A DNA stretch of 64,000 bases, from positions 434,001 through 498,000 of the forward strand of contig NZ_CP040786.1 in NCBI RefSeq assembly GCF_021922925.1, in the 5' to 3' direction. The first letter of the stretch is position 1, and every line of letters begins with the position of its first letter. Origin of the DNA: Clavibacter phaseoli (GTDB lineage: Bacteria; Actinomycetota; Actinomycetes; Actinomycetales; Microbacteriaceae). The notes under the pieces were generated by a model. That model ran no database searches. It was given only the letters and a program-made list of their open reading frames with translations, and was not told the DNA's origin. Both the position numbers and the translations under genes were made by a program. Shown piece after piece: positions 1 to 7,723 of this stretch.

Positions 1-289
1 TGAGCACCGGGCTGCGGAACGCCTTGTTGATGTAGAGCGAGGCGCCGGCGGCCTGCGGGTACTTGGTGACGAGCTCCGCGTAGGCGAGGCCCGTGATGGT
101 CGCGATGGAGACGCCCACCAGGAACGCCATCCAGAACGCGCCGCCGACGGCCGCGGCGACCAGGCCGACGAGCACGTAGATGCCGGATCCGAGGACGTCG
201 CCGACCACGTAGAAGTACAGCTGCTTGACCGTGATGGAGCGCTTCAGCTCGGATCGCGGAGGGGCCTGGGCCTCGATCGGGTTCGCCAT
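1..289 (-). CDS. APC-family amino acid permease, N-terminal part (cut by window edge)
   Basis: The first 96 residues of an inner-membrane amino acid/polyamine/organocation transporter; the rest lies beyond position 1. After a short cytoplasmic N-terminus (MANPIEAQAPPRSELKRS) comes the typical APC first helix with the unwound GSGIY-type motif (VVGDVLGSGIYVLVGLV), then a second helix and the AYAELVTKYPQAAGASLY segment that marks the family. The start is the ATG at 289. Substrate cannot be told from this fragment; amino acid uptake is the family expectation. The divergent or upstream neighbour is a MarR-like regulator on the same strand 73 bases away, which could control it. Confidence 0.85.
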   Translation of the reverse strand, partial: MANPIEAQAPPRSELKRSITVKQLYFYVVGDVLGSGIYVLVGLVAAAVGGAFWMAFLVGVSIATITGLAYAELVTKYPQAAGASLYINKAFRSPVL

Positions 290-361
290 TTCCCCACACT
301 AGGGACGCGGCCGCGAGAGGTCGAGGGGCGATGTCGCGCGCGGCCGCCCGATCCGTCCGGC

Positions 362-784
362 TCAGGCGCCGTCGGCGACGCGCCGCATGGTGTCGATCGC
401 GTGCCGCAGCTCGGCCTCGTCGACGGGCGGCCGTGCGGCGGCGCCGGCCTCGCGCATCCACGCGGTGCGGGCGCGCAGCACGGCGTCGAGGAGCCGCCGG
501 CCCGCGGGGCCCACGACGAGATACCGGCCCTCGCCGTCCGTCTCCTCCGCGAGGACGCCGCGCTGCAGCAGACCCGCGAGGCTCGGCACGAGGGCGGCGC
601 GCGAGGTGCGGGTCCAGGTGGAGAGCGACGCCCGGTCGACGCGCATGCCGGTCGCGACGACGCGCAGCAGCTGGATCTGCAGGCCGGTGAGCCCGTGCCA
701 GGCGTCCAGCGTGGCGGCGTCCATGAGGTCGAAGACGGTCGCCATCGCGGCGATCAGCTCCTCGTGCGTGCTCGGTTCGGACAC
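362..784 (-). CDS. MarR-like winged-helix transcriptional regulator
   Basis: A 140-residue protein with the length and layout of MarR-family repressors. Residues about 28-45 (WHGLTGLQIQLLRVVATG) form the helix before the DNA-binding domain, residues about 50-75 resemble the helix-turn-helix (RASLSTWTRTSRAALVPSLAGLL) and the GVLAEETDGEGRYLVVGPAG segment is the beta wing. The GTG start at 784 is supported by a GAGGAG Shine-Dalgarno close upstream. It lies directly upstream of the amino acid permease gene on the same strand, so local control of that transporter is possible but is inference. No ligand is predictable. The wing is shorter than in classical MarR proteins. Confidence 0.6.
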   Translation of the reverse strand: MSEPSTHEELIAAMATVFDLMDAATLDAWHGLTGLQIQLLRVVATGMRVDRASLSTWTRTSRAALVPSLAGLLQRGVLAEETDGEGRYLVVGPAGRRLLDAVLRARTAWMREAGAAARPPVDEAELRHAIDTMRRVADGA

Positions 785-998
785 GGCGCTCCTCTGCGTC
801 GCGGTGGGGCGAGCGGGCGGACCTCCCGTTCGTCGGGGGAAAGCTACCCATCAGGACCGTTCCCGGTCCAGGCTCCCGGGGGACCCGTCATGTGGACGGG
901 CATCCGGGGATACTGGGGGCAGGTGCGCGCCCTCCTCGGCGGCGGCCGGGACGGGGAGGCCGCATGAGCGCAGCAGATGACGCCGGACGGGCGCGGGC

Positions 999-1403
999 AT
1001 GACGCCCCGGATCCGCGCGCTCCTCCTCACCGGCATCATCACCGGTCTCACCATGGCGATCGTCGCGGTCGCGCGGCCCTGGACCCGCGAGGACGCACCC
1101 GACGACTGGGTGGTGCTCCGCTTCGAGGCGGGCGAGGCGGCCTCCGCGTACGAGGCCTTCGAGTCGCTGGCCGCCACGGAGATCGCGGGCGACGACGCTC
1201 TTCAGCTGCTCGAGGCCGGCTGGATCGACGGCAACGAGTTCGGCGAGGACTCCTACGACGTCTACTTCGTGGGCCACGACCGCCGCATCATGTGGGAGGT
1301 CCTCGAGCCGATCTTCGCCGACGCGCCCGTGCCGTGGACGTCGGTGGAGCTCCGCCGCGGCCTCGAGGACGAGGCGCCCGTGGTGGTGCGCGCGGCGCGC
1401 TGA
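999..1403 (+). CDS. Hypothetical membrane-anchored protein
   Basis: A 134-residue protein that I do not recognise. Residues about 6-25 (ALLLTGIITGLTMAIVAVA) form one membrane segment; the remaining 105 residues are acidic, rich in aromatic residues and look like a single small soluble domain (WVVLRFEAGEAASAYEAFE, then YDVYFVGHDRRIMWEVLEP). The start at 999 overlaps the stop of a 12-codon reading frame (964-1002) as ATGA; that mini-ORF, not this gene, has the strong GGGGAGG ribosome site, so translation may be coupled. A role in the cell envelope is the most that can be said. Confidence 0.55.
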   Translation: MTPRIRALLLTGIITGLTMAIVAVARPWTREDAPDDWVVLRFEAGEAASAYEAFESLAATEIAGDDALQLLEAGWIDGNEFGEDSYDVYFVGHDRRIMWEVLEPIFADAPVPWTSVELRRGLEDEAPVVVRAAR

Positions 1404-1450
1404 GCGGGTCCCGTCCGGCTCTCGCGGGCCCCGGTGTCGGCGCGCGCGCC

Positions 1451-1456
1451 TAGCGT
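1451..1456 (+). promoter_or_regulatory. Candidate -10 hexamer, possibly leaderless
   Basis: TAGCGT lies 7 bases before the ATG at 1464. That spacing would place the transcription start at or next to the initiation codon, as in leaderless actinobacterial mRNAs. The same arrangement occurs at four other genes in this window. Confidence 0.35.
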
Positions 1457-1463
1457 CGGGGGC

Positions 1464-2027
1464 ATGACGTCGACCGGATCCGCCCCGTGCCGCGCCGAGG
1501 GCTGCGCCGCCGTGGTCGAGCCCGGCGCGCCCGTGCCGCTGTGCGCGGCGCACCTCGTGGCCGCCGCCGCGTGGGCGGAGCGGGCGCACGGCGTCGAGGA
1601 CGTGCTGCCGTCGCCGTGCCCGGCATGCGGATCCCGCCTCGGCGTGCGCTACCCGTCGGGCTGGCTGTGCGCCGTGTGCGAGTGGCGGCACGGCGAGCAC
1701 CCGGACGGCGAGCTAGCGCCGCCGCGGGTCGACGTCGTCTACTACATCCGCTTCGGCGACCGGATGAAGATCGGCACGAGCGCCAACCCGCGGCAGCGGC
1801 TCGGCACGCTGCGGCACGACGAGCTGCTGGCCTTCGAGCGCGGCGGGCGGGCGATCGAGCGGGCCCGGCACGCCGAGTTCGCGCGGCAGCGCTTCGCCCG
1901 CACCGAGTGGTTCGAACTCGACGCCGAGCTGCGGGCGCACGTGGCCGCGCTCGCGGCGGGGCAGCCGGATCCGTGGGAGCTGCTCGCCCGCTGGCGGAGC
2001 GAGGCGCTGGCGTCGCGGGTCAGCTGA
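1464..2027 (+). CDS. GIY-YIG nuclease-superfamily protein with N-terminal zinc-ribbon-like region
   Basis: A 187-residue protein. The N-terminal half has paired cysteines in two sets (CRAEGC near residue 9; CPACG and CAVCEW around residues 53-75), suggesting a zinc ribbon. The C-terminal half, from about residue 93, matches the T5orf172/Mug113 branch of the GIY-YIG fold: VVYYIRFGDRMKIGTSANP followed by RQRL, a helical stretch with HAEFARQRF and the closing TEWFEL with the conserved Glu. Family members are predicted DNA-binding or DNA-cleaving modules; actual nuclease activity is not shown. It runs tail to tail with another nuclease-like gene, the stops being 18 bases apart. Confidence 0.7.
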   Translation: MTSTGSAPCRAEGCAAVVEPGAPVPLCAAHLVAAAAWAERAHGVEDVLPSPCPACGSRLGVRYPSGWLCAVCEWRHGEHPDGELAPPRVDVVYYIRFGDRMKIGTSANPRQRLGTLRHDELLAFERGGRAIERARHAEFARQRFARTEWFELDAELRAHVAALAAGQPDPWELLARWRSEALASRVS

Positions 2028-2045
2028 GGCGGGCGGTCGCGCGGC

Positions 2046-3149
2046 TCACCCGGCCGCGGCCGACGGCGGCGCCTCCCGCAGGTAGGCGTCCACCAGGAAC
2101 GGGCCGCGGATCTCGCGGAGCCGGTCGAGGAGCAGGTCCACCGTGCCGCGGGTGAGCCCCGAGACGCACAGGTCGTAGGGCCCGAGGGGCGGCAGCTTGC
2201 CCGTGCGGATGCGGATGACCTCCCACCCGGCGGACCGCAACGCCCGGTCCTTGCGCCGGTCGGCCTCCTCGCGGCGGCCGACGTGCTCGAGGCCGTGGCG
2301 GCCGGTGCTGTCGTACTCGATCGCGACCCGCAGCTCGGGCAGCAGGATGTCGGGCCACGCCTCGAGGTGCTCGAAGAACGGGCGCGCGAGCCGCACCGCG
2401 GTGAGGCCGGGCGTGTGATCGAGGCGGGCGGCGAGCTCCTGCCGCAGGCGCTCCTCGACGGCGGACGCGGGCGGCGGCGCGCACGCGCTCGCGAACGGCT
2501 CGCCGACGGGGAGGTCGGGCGTCTTCCCGCAGACGGCGGGGGAGCGGCGGCGGCGGGCGGGCGTGGCGGCCGCAGCCGCGGCCGAGGAGGCGCGTCGCTC
2601 GGCCGGGCCCGCCGTGCTCGGGGTGCCGTCCTTCCCGCGCCGCTCGCGGGTCGTGCCGCCGACCGCGGGCCGGCCGTCGCGCGCGCCCCGCCGCGGACGC
2701 GCGGGCGCGGACCCGGACCCGACGGCCGAGGACGGGGATCCGCCCGCCGCATCGGACCCGGACACGCCCGCCACCGGCCCCGCCACGAGCGGCGACGCCC
2801 CCGGCCAGCGCACCTGGTCCGCCATCGGCAGCACGGGCGTGCGCGGCGCCGCGGCCTCCGCGCAGTCCGGGCACCACGACGAGCGGCGGCGCTCGCGGCC
2901 CGGCCGCCGCCGCTGCTCCTCGGGCGTCGCGACGAAGACGTGCCCGACGTCGCACTGCCACGTGAGGAGGACGTCGGCCGCGGGCGGCACCTGCGTGAGC
3001 GTGATGCCGCGGTTCAGGTCGGGGTGGTACTGCCGGATGAGCACGGGGAACGACGCCCACGCCTCCCGGTAGGTGCCCACCGGGTATGGCACGTCGAGGC
3101 CGCGCGACCAGCGGCGCCGCGCCCACCACGCATCCACCGGCTCGGGCAT
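2046..3149 (-). CDS. Zinc-ribbon protein with C-terminal Vsr/DUF559-like (PD-(D/E)XK) domain
   Basis: A 367-residue protein in three parts. Residues about 10-95 form a treble-clef zinc ribbon of the DUF4379 type (YHPDLNRGI, then WQCDVGHVF and CPDC). Residues about 105-225 are low-complexity, rich in Ala, Arg, Gly and Pro. The C-terminal 140 residues resemble the very short patch repair/DUF559 fold: PDILLPELRVAIEYDSTGRH carries the Asp and Glu expected of a PD-(D/E)XK centre, followed by EADRRKDRALRSAGWEVIRI, the basic helix and strand of this family. A DNA-cleaving or repair role is inferred. Its natural partners are unknown; the neighbour is a convergent GIY-YIG gene. Confidence 0.65.
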   Translation of the reverse strand: MPEPVDAWWARRRWSRGLDVPYPVGTYREAWASFPVLIRQYHPDLNRGITLTQVPPAADVLLTWQCDVGHVFVATPEEQRRRPGRERRRSSWCPDCAEAAAPRTPVLPMADQVRWPGASPLVAGPVAGVSGSDAAGGSPSSAVGSGSAPARPRRGARDGRPAVGGTTRERRGKDGTPSTAGPAERRASSAAAAAATPARRRRSPAVCGKTPDLPVGEPFASACAPPPASAVEERLRQELAARLDHTPGLTAVRLARPFFEHLEAWPDILLPELRVAIEYDSTGRHGLEHVGRREEADRRKDRALRSAGWEVIRIRTGKLPPLGPYDLCVSGLTRGTVDLLLDRLREIRGPFLVDAYLREAPPSAAAG

Positions 3150-3185
3150 GCCGTCACGCTAGGGGCGACCACCGACGTCGCGCCC

Positions 3186-3191
3186 TAGCCT
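3186..3191 (+). promoter_or_regulatory. Candidate -10 hexamer, possibly leaderless
   Basis: TAGCCT lies 6 bases before the ATG at 3198, consistent with a transcript that begins at the initiation codon. Confidence 0.35.
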
Positions 3192-3197
3192 GGGGCG

Positions 3198-3752
3198 ATG
3201 CCCGACCTCGCGACCGACCGCCTGCTCCTCCGCCGCTTCACGGACGCCGACTCGCCCTTCCTCCTCGACCTGCACGCGCGGCCCGAGGTGATGCGGTGGA
3301 TCGGCTCCGGCGCGACGCAGGCGGATCCCGCGCAGGCCGCCGCGCGCGCCGCCCGCTACGCCGCGCTCGACCACCCGGTGCGCGGGATCTGGGCGATCGA
3401 GGATCGCGACGGCGGGGCCCTGCTCGGCACGCTCCTGCTCAAGGAGCTGCCCGCGTCGGCCGCGCCGCTCGCCGGCGACGACCCCGCCCCGCGCGACGCG
3501 CCGGCGGAGGGCGAGACGGAGATCGGCTGGCACCTGCACCCGGACGCGTGGGGTCGCGGCGTCGCGACGGAGGCCGCCCGGCGGGTGCTCGCGCACGCGG
3601 CCGAGGGCGGGCTCGCGCGCGTTCTCGCGGTCACGAACCCGGCGAACGCGCCGTCGCAGGCCGTGTGCCGCCGCATCGGGATGCGTCCCCTCGGCCGCAC
3701 GCGCGCCTACTACGACGCGGACTGCGAGCTGTTCCGGGTCGACCTGCCCTGA
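3198..3752 (+). CDS. GNAT-family N-acetyltransferase (RimJ/RimL-like)
   Basis: A 184-residue cytoplasmic acetyl-CoA-dependent acetyltransferase of the Acetyltransf_3 type. It opens with the usual LATDRLLLRRFTDADS, has the central EIGWHLHPDAWGRGVATEAA, which is the acetyl-CoA pyrophosphate-binding motif A, and ends with the ALAVTNPANAPSQAVCRRIG and MRPLGRTRAYYD pattern seen in proteins that acetylate ribosomal protein N-termini or small molecules. The substrate cannot be predicted. It is transcribed alone, away from the zinc-ribbon gene, with a 48-base shared intergenic region. Confidence 0.85.
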   Translation: MPDLATDRLLLRRFTDADSPFLLDLHARPEVMRWIGSGATQADPAQAAARAARYAALDHPVRGIWAIEDRDGGALLGTLLLKELPASAAPLAGDDPAPRDAPAEGETEIGWHLHPDAWGRGVATEAARRVLAHAAEGGLARVLAVTNPANAPSQAVCRRIGMRPLGRTRAYYDADCELFRVDLP

Positions 3753-3910
3753 CCCGGAGGACGGCGCGCGAGGTCGATCGTGCATGGTCCACCGCGGACC
3801 CATGTGACATGGCACCGGCCTCCGGGGCTAGCGTGGGAGGCGATGCGAGGGGGCACCGCGACGATGCGGGGCGTCCGGATCCGCATCGCGCACCTGGAGG
3901 ACGATCGACG

Positions 3911-6760
3911 ATGATCACGCAACCATCCGCACCCGGACGCGGGACGCCCGCCGCGGGCGAGGCCCCGAGCCCCGCGAGGAGGAGGGGCATCCGGGCGCTC
4001 GCCGTCACCGCGGGGCTCGCCACCGCTCTGTCCCTCACGGGCCTGCCGGCGCACGCCGCGACGCCCGCTCCGGCGCCCGCCGCCGCCCGCGCGGCCGCTC
4101 CCGCCGCCGCGACCCCGCCGGCCCCCGCGGCCGTAGAGGACGCCACCTTCACGCCCGGTGAGGCCCGCCTCGACACGGCCGGGAAGGTGATCCAGGCCCA
4201 CGGCGGCCAGATCGTCCCGTCCGTCGACGAGGCCGGCGACACGATCTACTACTGGTACGGCGAGGACCGCTCCAACGGCTACGCCTCGAGCCCCGGCGTG
4301 CACGTCTACTCCTCGCGCGACCTCGAGGCCTGGACCGACGAGGGCCTCGCCCTCCGTGCCATGTCGTCGCCCGACCAGTTCGACGCCGACCCCTACTTCG
4401 CCGGCCTCTACGGCGACCTCGACGCCGACGCGCGCGCCGCCGTCTACGAGGACCTCGGCACCGTGCCCGCCGCCGGATCCACGCGCCCCGCCGCGATCCT
4501 CGAGCGCCCGAAGGTGATCCACAACGCGGCGACCGGCCAGTGGGTGATGTGGATCCACACCGACGGACCCACCGCCACGAGCGACGCGCAGTACGCGAAG
4601 GCCACCGCGGGCGTCGCCGTCGCCGACTCGCCGACCGGCCCGTTCCGCTACATCCGCGACCACCGCCTCCACGAGGCGCCGCCCGGGGAGCCCGACTACC
4701 AGCCCGAGAGCAAGGGCATGGCGCGCGACATGAACCTCTTCGTCGACGACGACGGGACCGCGTACATCGTCTACTCGAGCGAGGAGAACTACTCCCTCTA
4801 CATCTCGAAGCTCGACGCCGACTACACCGCGCTCGCCACGGGTCCCGCCGACGCCGTCAAGGGCGTCGACTTCACGCGCCCCTACGTCGGCGCGCACCGC
4901 GAGGCGCCCGTGCTCTTCAAGTCGCACGGCACCTACTACCTGATCACCTCGGGCGCGACGGGCTGGAACCCGAACCCGGCCTCCTACGCGACCGCGACCG
5001 ACATCCTCGGCACCTGGACCGACCGCGGCAACCCCGCGCAGGGCGACGGCGCCGGCACGACCTTCGGCTCGCAGAGCACCTCCGTGATCCCGATCGACCC
5101 GGCGAACGGCCGCTTCGCCTACATGGGCGACCGGTGGACCCCGGACGACCTCGCGAACGCGCCCTACATCTGGCTGCCGCTGTCCTTCGGGGAGGGCGGA
5201 TCCATGACCCTCGCGAACCCGGGCACGTGGAGCGTCCGCGACATCCCGGCGTACGCGCCGTGGGAGGTCACGACCGCGATCCCCGCGACCGTGCGCGCCG
5301 ACGACGCGTCCGCGCTGCCGACCGAGGTCGAGGTGACCACCGGTGGCACGACCACGACCACCGGGATCACCTGGGACGCCGCGGCGCTCGCCGGCGCCGG
5401 ACCCGTGCAGCTCCGCGGCACCCTCGACGACGGGCGCACGCTCGTCCGCCGCGTCGTCGTCGTCCCGCGTGACCTCGAGTACGCGGTCGACGCGGGCGGC
5501 TGGGCCACGGCCGACTGGACGGCGATCGTCGCCGCCTCCGCCGCCGACGGGCCGCTCCTCGGCTCGGTCCCGGAGCAGCCGCTCGGCGCGGATCCCGCGA
5601 CGGGCGCCACCTGGGGCTGGACCGGATCCAGCGACGTGAAGGGCGACGCCACCGGCGACCTGTACTCGACGCTGCGCTGGGCGAAGTCCGGCGCGACGCT
5701 GACGTACTCCTTCGGCGGGCTCACGCCGGGCGAGCACCGCGTGGACCTCGGGTTCTCGGACCCGTGGACCACGGCCAGCCGCGCCGCGCGCATCACGCTC
5801 AACGGGCAGGTCGTGGAGACGGCCCGGCCGTTCGGCGCCGACTCGTCGAGCGCGTACACCGCGACCGTCGGGGCGGACGGGGTGCTCAGGGTGGAGATCG
5901 CGAAGGCGGCGGGCCCGGACATCCAGGTCAGCTTCCTGATGGTGTCCGGCGGCCCGGCCGCGCTCGCCGCGCAGACGATCGCGTTCACCGCGCCGACCGG
6001 CGCGACCGCGGGCGGCGACGCGATCGCGCTGACGGCCACCGCGACCTCGGGCCTGCCCGTGTCGTTCCAGGCGTCCGGCGCGTGCACGGTCACGGGGACG
6101 CGGCTGTCGCCGACCTCCGCGGGCGTCTGCACGATCACCGCCACGCAGGCCGGGGACGACGAGTTCGCGCCCGCCGAGTCGATCACGCGCACCTTCCGGG
6201 TGCAGGCCGCCGTGCTCGACGACTTCGGGCGCCGCGGCTCCGCGGTCGGCGGATCCTGGACCGGCGACACCGCCGCCACCGCCTACCGCCTCGCGGCCGG
6301 CACGCTCCGCCCGTACCAGGGCGGCGCGCTGCTGCGACCCGAGGTGCTCGGCGCCACGCAGGAGGCGTCCGTGACGCTGACCAAGGTGGCGCGCACCGCG
6401 CGGTCCGTGGGCCTCGTGCTCAAGGCGCAGTCGGCCCGCACGGTCGACCGCGGCGCGATCACCGTGGCCTACGACGCACGGACGAAGGCGATCACGACGA
6501 CCGCCATCGCGACCGACGGCACCCGCACGGCCTACCCGGCGATCCCGGTGCGACTGCTCGCGGGCGACGTGCTCACCGCGCGGTACACGGCGGACGACAC
6601 GGTGGAGATCCAGCTCGGCGACGACCTCGTCGGCACGACGGAGCTCTCCGCCGCCGACGCGGCGCGCTTCCACGACGCGACCGGGCGCATCGGCGTCTGG
6701 ACGCAGGGCGCGCTCCTCACCGTGCTCGACGACGTGCGCGGCGGCACGATGATCGGCTGA
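3911..6760 (+). CDS. Secreted GH43-family glycoside hydrolase with Ig-like and C-terminal accessory domains
   Basis: A 949-residue exported enzyme. A Sec signal peptide with an extended N-terminus ends near AHA at residue 49, followed by an Ala/Pro linker. Residues about 75-445 form a five-bladed propeller resembling GH43 subfamily 24 exo-beta-1,3-galactanases: DTIYYWYGEDRSNGYASS, WVMWIHTDG, ESKGMARDMNLFVDDDGTAY and FGSQSTSVIPI; the Gln there corresponds to the unusual base in that subfamily (inference). Then follow an Ig-like segment, a carbohydrate-binding-like region around 530-680, another Ig-like repeat and a C-terminal jelly-roll-like domain beginning DDFGRRGS. Arabinogalactan side-chain trimming is the likely role, fitting a plant-associated life. 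ATG at 3911 has GGAGG ten bases upstream. Confidence 0.8.
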   Translation: MITQPSAPGRGTPAAGEAPSPARRRGIRALAVTAGLATALSLTGLPAHAATPAPAPAAARAAAPAAATPPAPAAVEDATFTPGEARLDTAGKVIQAHGGQIVPSVDEAGDTIYYWYGEDRSNGYASSPGVHVYSSRDLEAWTDEGLALRAMSSPDQFDADPYFAGLYGDLDADARAAVYEDLGTVPAAGSTRPAAILERPKVIHNAATGQWVMWIHTDGPTATSDAQYAKATAGVAVADSPTGPFRYIRDHRLHEAPPGEPDYQPESKGMARDMNLFVDDDGTAYIVYSSEENYSLYISKLDADYTALATGPADAVKGVDFTRPYVGAHREAPVLFKSHGTYYLITSGATGWNPNPASYATATDILGTWTDRGNPAQGDGAGTTFGSQSTSVIPIDPANGRFAYMGDRWTPDDLANAPYIWLPLSFGEGGSMTLANPGTWSVRDIPAYAPWEVTTAIPATVRADDASALPTEVEVTTGGTTTTTGITWDAAALAGAGPVQLRGTLDDGRTLVRRVVVVPRDLEYAVDAGGWATADWTAIVAASAADGPLLGSVPEQPLGADPATGATWGWTGSSDVKGDATGDLYSTLRWAKSGATLTYSFGGLTPGEHRVDLGFSDPWTTASRAARITLNGQVVETARPFGADSSSAYTATVGADGVLRVEIAKAAGPDIQVSFLMVSGGPAALAAQTIAFTAPTGATAGGDAIALTATATSGLPVSFQASGACTVTGTRLSPTSAGVCTITATQAGDDEFAPAESITRTFRVQAAVLDDFGRRGSAVGGSWTGDTAATAYRLAAGTLRPYQGGALLRPEVLGATQEASVTLTKVARTARSVGLVLKAQSARTVDRGAITVAYDARTKAITTTAIATDGTRTAYPAIPVRLLAGDVLTARYTADDTVEIQLGDDLVGTTELSAADAARFHDATGRIGVWTQGALLTVLDDVRGGTMIG

Positions 6761-6766
6761 CCCTGT

Positions 6767-6798
6767 GGGGCGCCCGTCCGCGCGCGGACGGGCGCCCC
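6767..6798. terminator. Perfect 14-bp hairpin between convergent genes
   Basis: GGGGCGCCCGTCCG at 6767-6780 pairs with its exact complement at 6785-6798 around a CGCG loop. It sits between the GH43 and chaB-like stops and can serve both strands; there is no clear U-tract. Confidence 0.7.
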
Positions 6799-6801
6799 GC
6801 C

Positions 6802-7200
6802 TCAGCCCTCGCGCTCGCGCGCCCGGCGGGTCTCGCGGTCGTTCGCCTTCCGGATCCCCTCCACCAGCTCGTCCTTCGTCATCCGGCTGCGGCCGCTGAC
6901 GTCGAGGCGGCGCGCGACCTCCATCAGGTGCGCCTTCGACGCGTTGGCGTCGACCCCGCCGGCCGTGCCCGCGCCGCGGTCCTCGGCGCCCGCGTCGGAC
7001 GGGCCCTTTTCGTCCTTCGGTTCCCAGTGGTCGCCGACCTTCTCGAAGCCGTGCTTGAGCGCGGCGTAGGCGGTGCGCTCGGCGCGCTCGCCGGATCCGT
7101 ACTGCCCCTCGGCCGCCGCGTGCGCCGCCGACCACGTGGCCTGCGCGTGCTCGGGCGAGCGGCGGATGGTGCTCGGCATGTCGTCGTCGTCGGGGGCCAC
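6802..7200 (-). CDS. ChaB-family protein with C-terminal Rho-N/SAP-like helix
   Basis: A 132-residue cytoplasmic protein. Residues about 8-70 match ChaB: MPSTIRRSPEHAQATWSAAH, then AYAALKHGFEKVGDHW. ChaB was named as a regulator of the cation exchanger ChaA, but its biochemical role is unsettled. The C-terminal 40 residues (SKAHLMEVARRLDVSGRSRM, then TKDELVEGI) look like the Rho N-terminal/SAP helical module that binds nucleic acid. The two are joined by an acidic, Gly/Ala-rich linker. The GTG start at 7200 is supported by AGGAGG directly upstream; the ATG at residue 8 would begin exactly at the ChaB domain. Confidence 0.75.
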   Translation of the reverse strand: MAPDDDDMPSTIRRSPEHAQATWSAAHAAAEGQYGSGERAERTAYAALKHGFEKVGDHWEPKDEKGPSDAGAEDRGAGTAGGVDANASKAHLMEVARRLDVSGRSRMTKDELVEGIRKANDRETRRAREREG

Positions 7201-7279
7201 GGATCCTCCTCGTGTCGCGGGCGGCCGCCTCGCGCGGCCCGTCTCCCCACTCTGCCCGCCCCGCGCGGGGACGGCCGGG

Positions 7280-7723
7280 TCAGCCCGCCCGGAGCGCCTC
7301 CTCGAGCGTCGTCCACGGCAGCATCGCGCACTTGACGCGGCCGACGTACCGGGAGACCCCGTCGAGCGCGACGGCGTCGCCGAACTCCTCCGGGTCGAGG
7401 TGGGACGCGCCGCGGCTCCGCATCACCTCGCGGAACGCGGCGGCGCGCGCGTGCACGGTGTCGAGGTCTACGCCGTCGAGCACGCCGACCAGCATCGAGG
7501 CCGACGCCTGCGAGATCGCGCAGCCGTGTCCCGTCCACGCGATCTCGACGACACGGCCGTCCTCGACGCGGACCCCGAGGGTGATCTCGTCCCCGCACGT
7601 CGGGTTCACCTGGTGCGCGTGCAGCGGCCAGCCCGTGGGATCGCCCTGGCCCTCGGGCGTGCGCGAGTGGTCGAGGATCAGCTCCTGGTAGAGCCCGCTC
7701 CCGCCGGCGCCCGGGGCGCTCAT
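7280..7723 (-). CDS. sufU: SufU-type Fe-S cluster assembly sulfur-transfer protein
   Basis: A 147-residue zinc-containing scaffold-like protein that accepts sulfur from SufS in the SUF iron-sulfur pathway. It shows the three conserved cysteines and Asp: NPTCGDEI, GHGCAISQASASM and VKCAMLPW, together with the LYQELILDHSRTPEG opening. The 20-residue insertion between the second and third Cys that distinguishes SufU from IscU is present. Its ATG overlaps the sufS stop (ATGA on the minus strand, 7720-7723), so the two are translationally coupled. The SufBCD scaffold genes are not in the window. Confidence 0.92.
   Translation of the reverse strand: MSAPGAGGSGLYQELILDHSRTPEGQGDPTGWPLHAHQVNPTCGDEITLGVRVEDGRVVEIAWTGHGCAISQASASMLVGVLDGVDLDTVHARAAAFREVMRSRGASHLDPEEFGDAVALDGVSRYVGRVKCAMLPWTTLEEALRAG

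Noticed and set aside
3710..7135. 1141-codon minus-strand frame opposite the GH43 gene
   Set aside because: Shadow of the GH43 frame; low-complexity Arg/Gly/Val composition and no domain.
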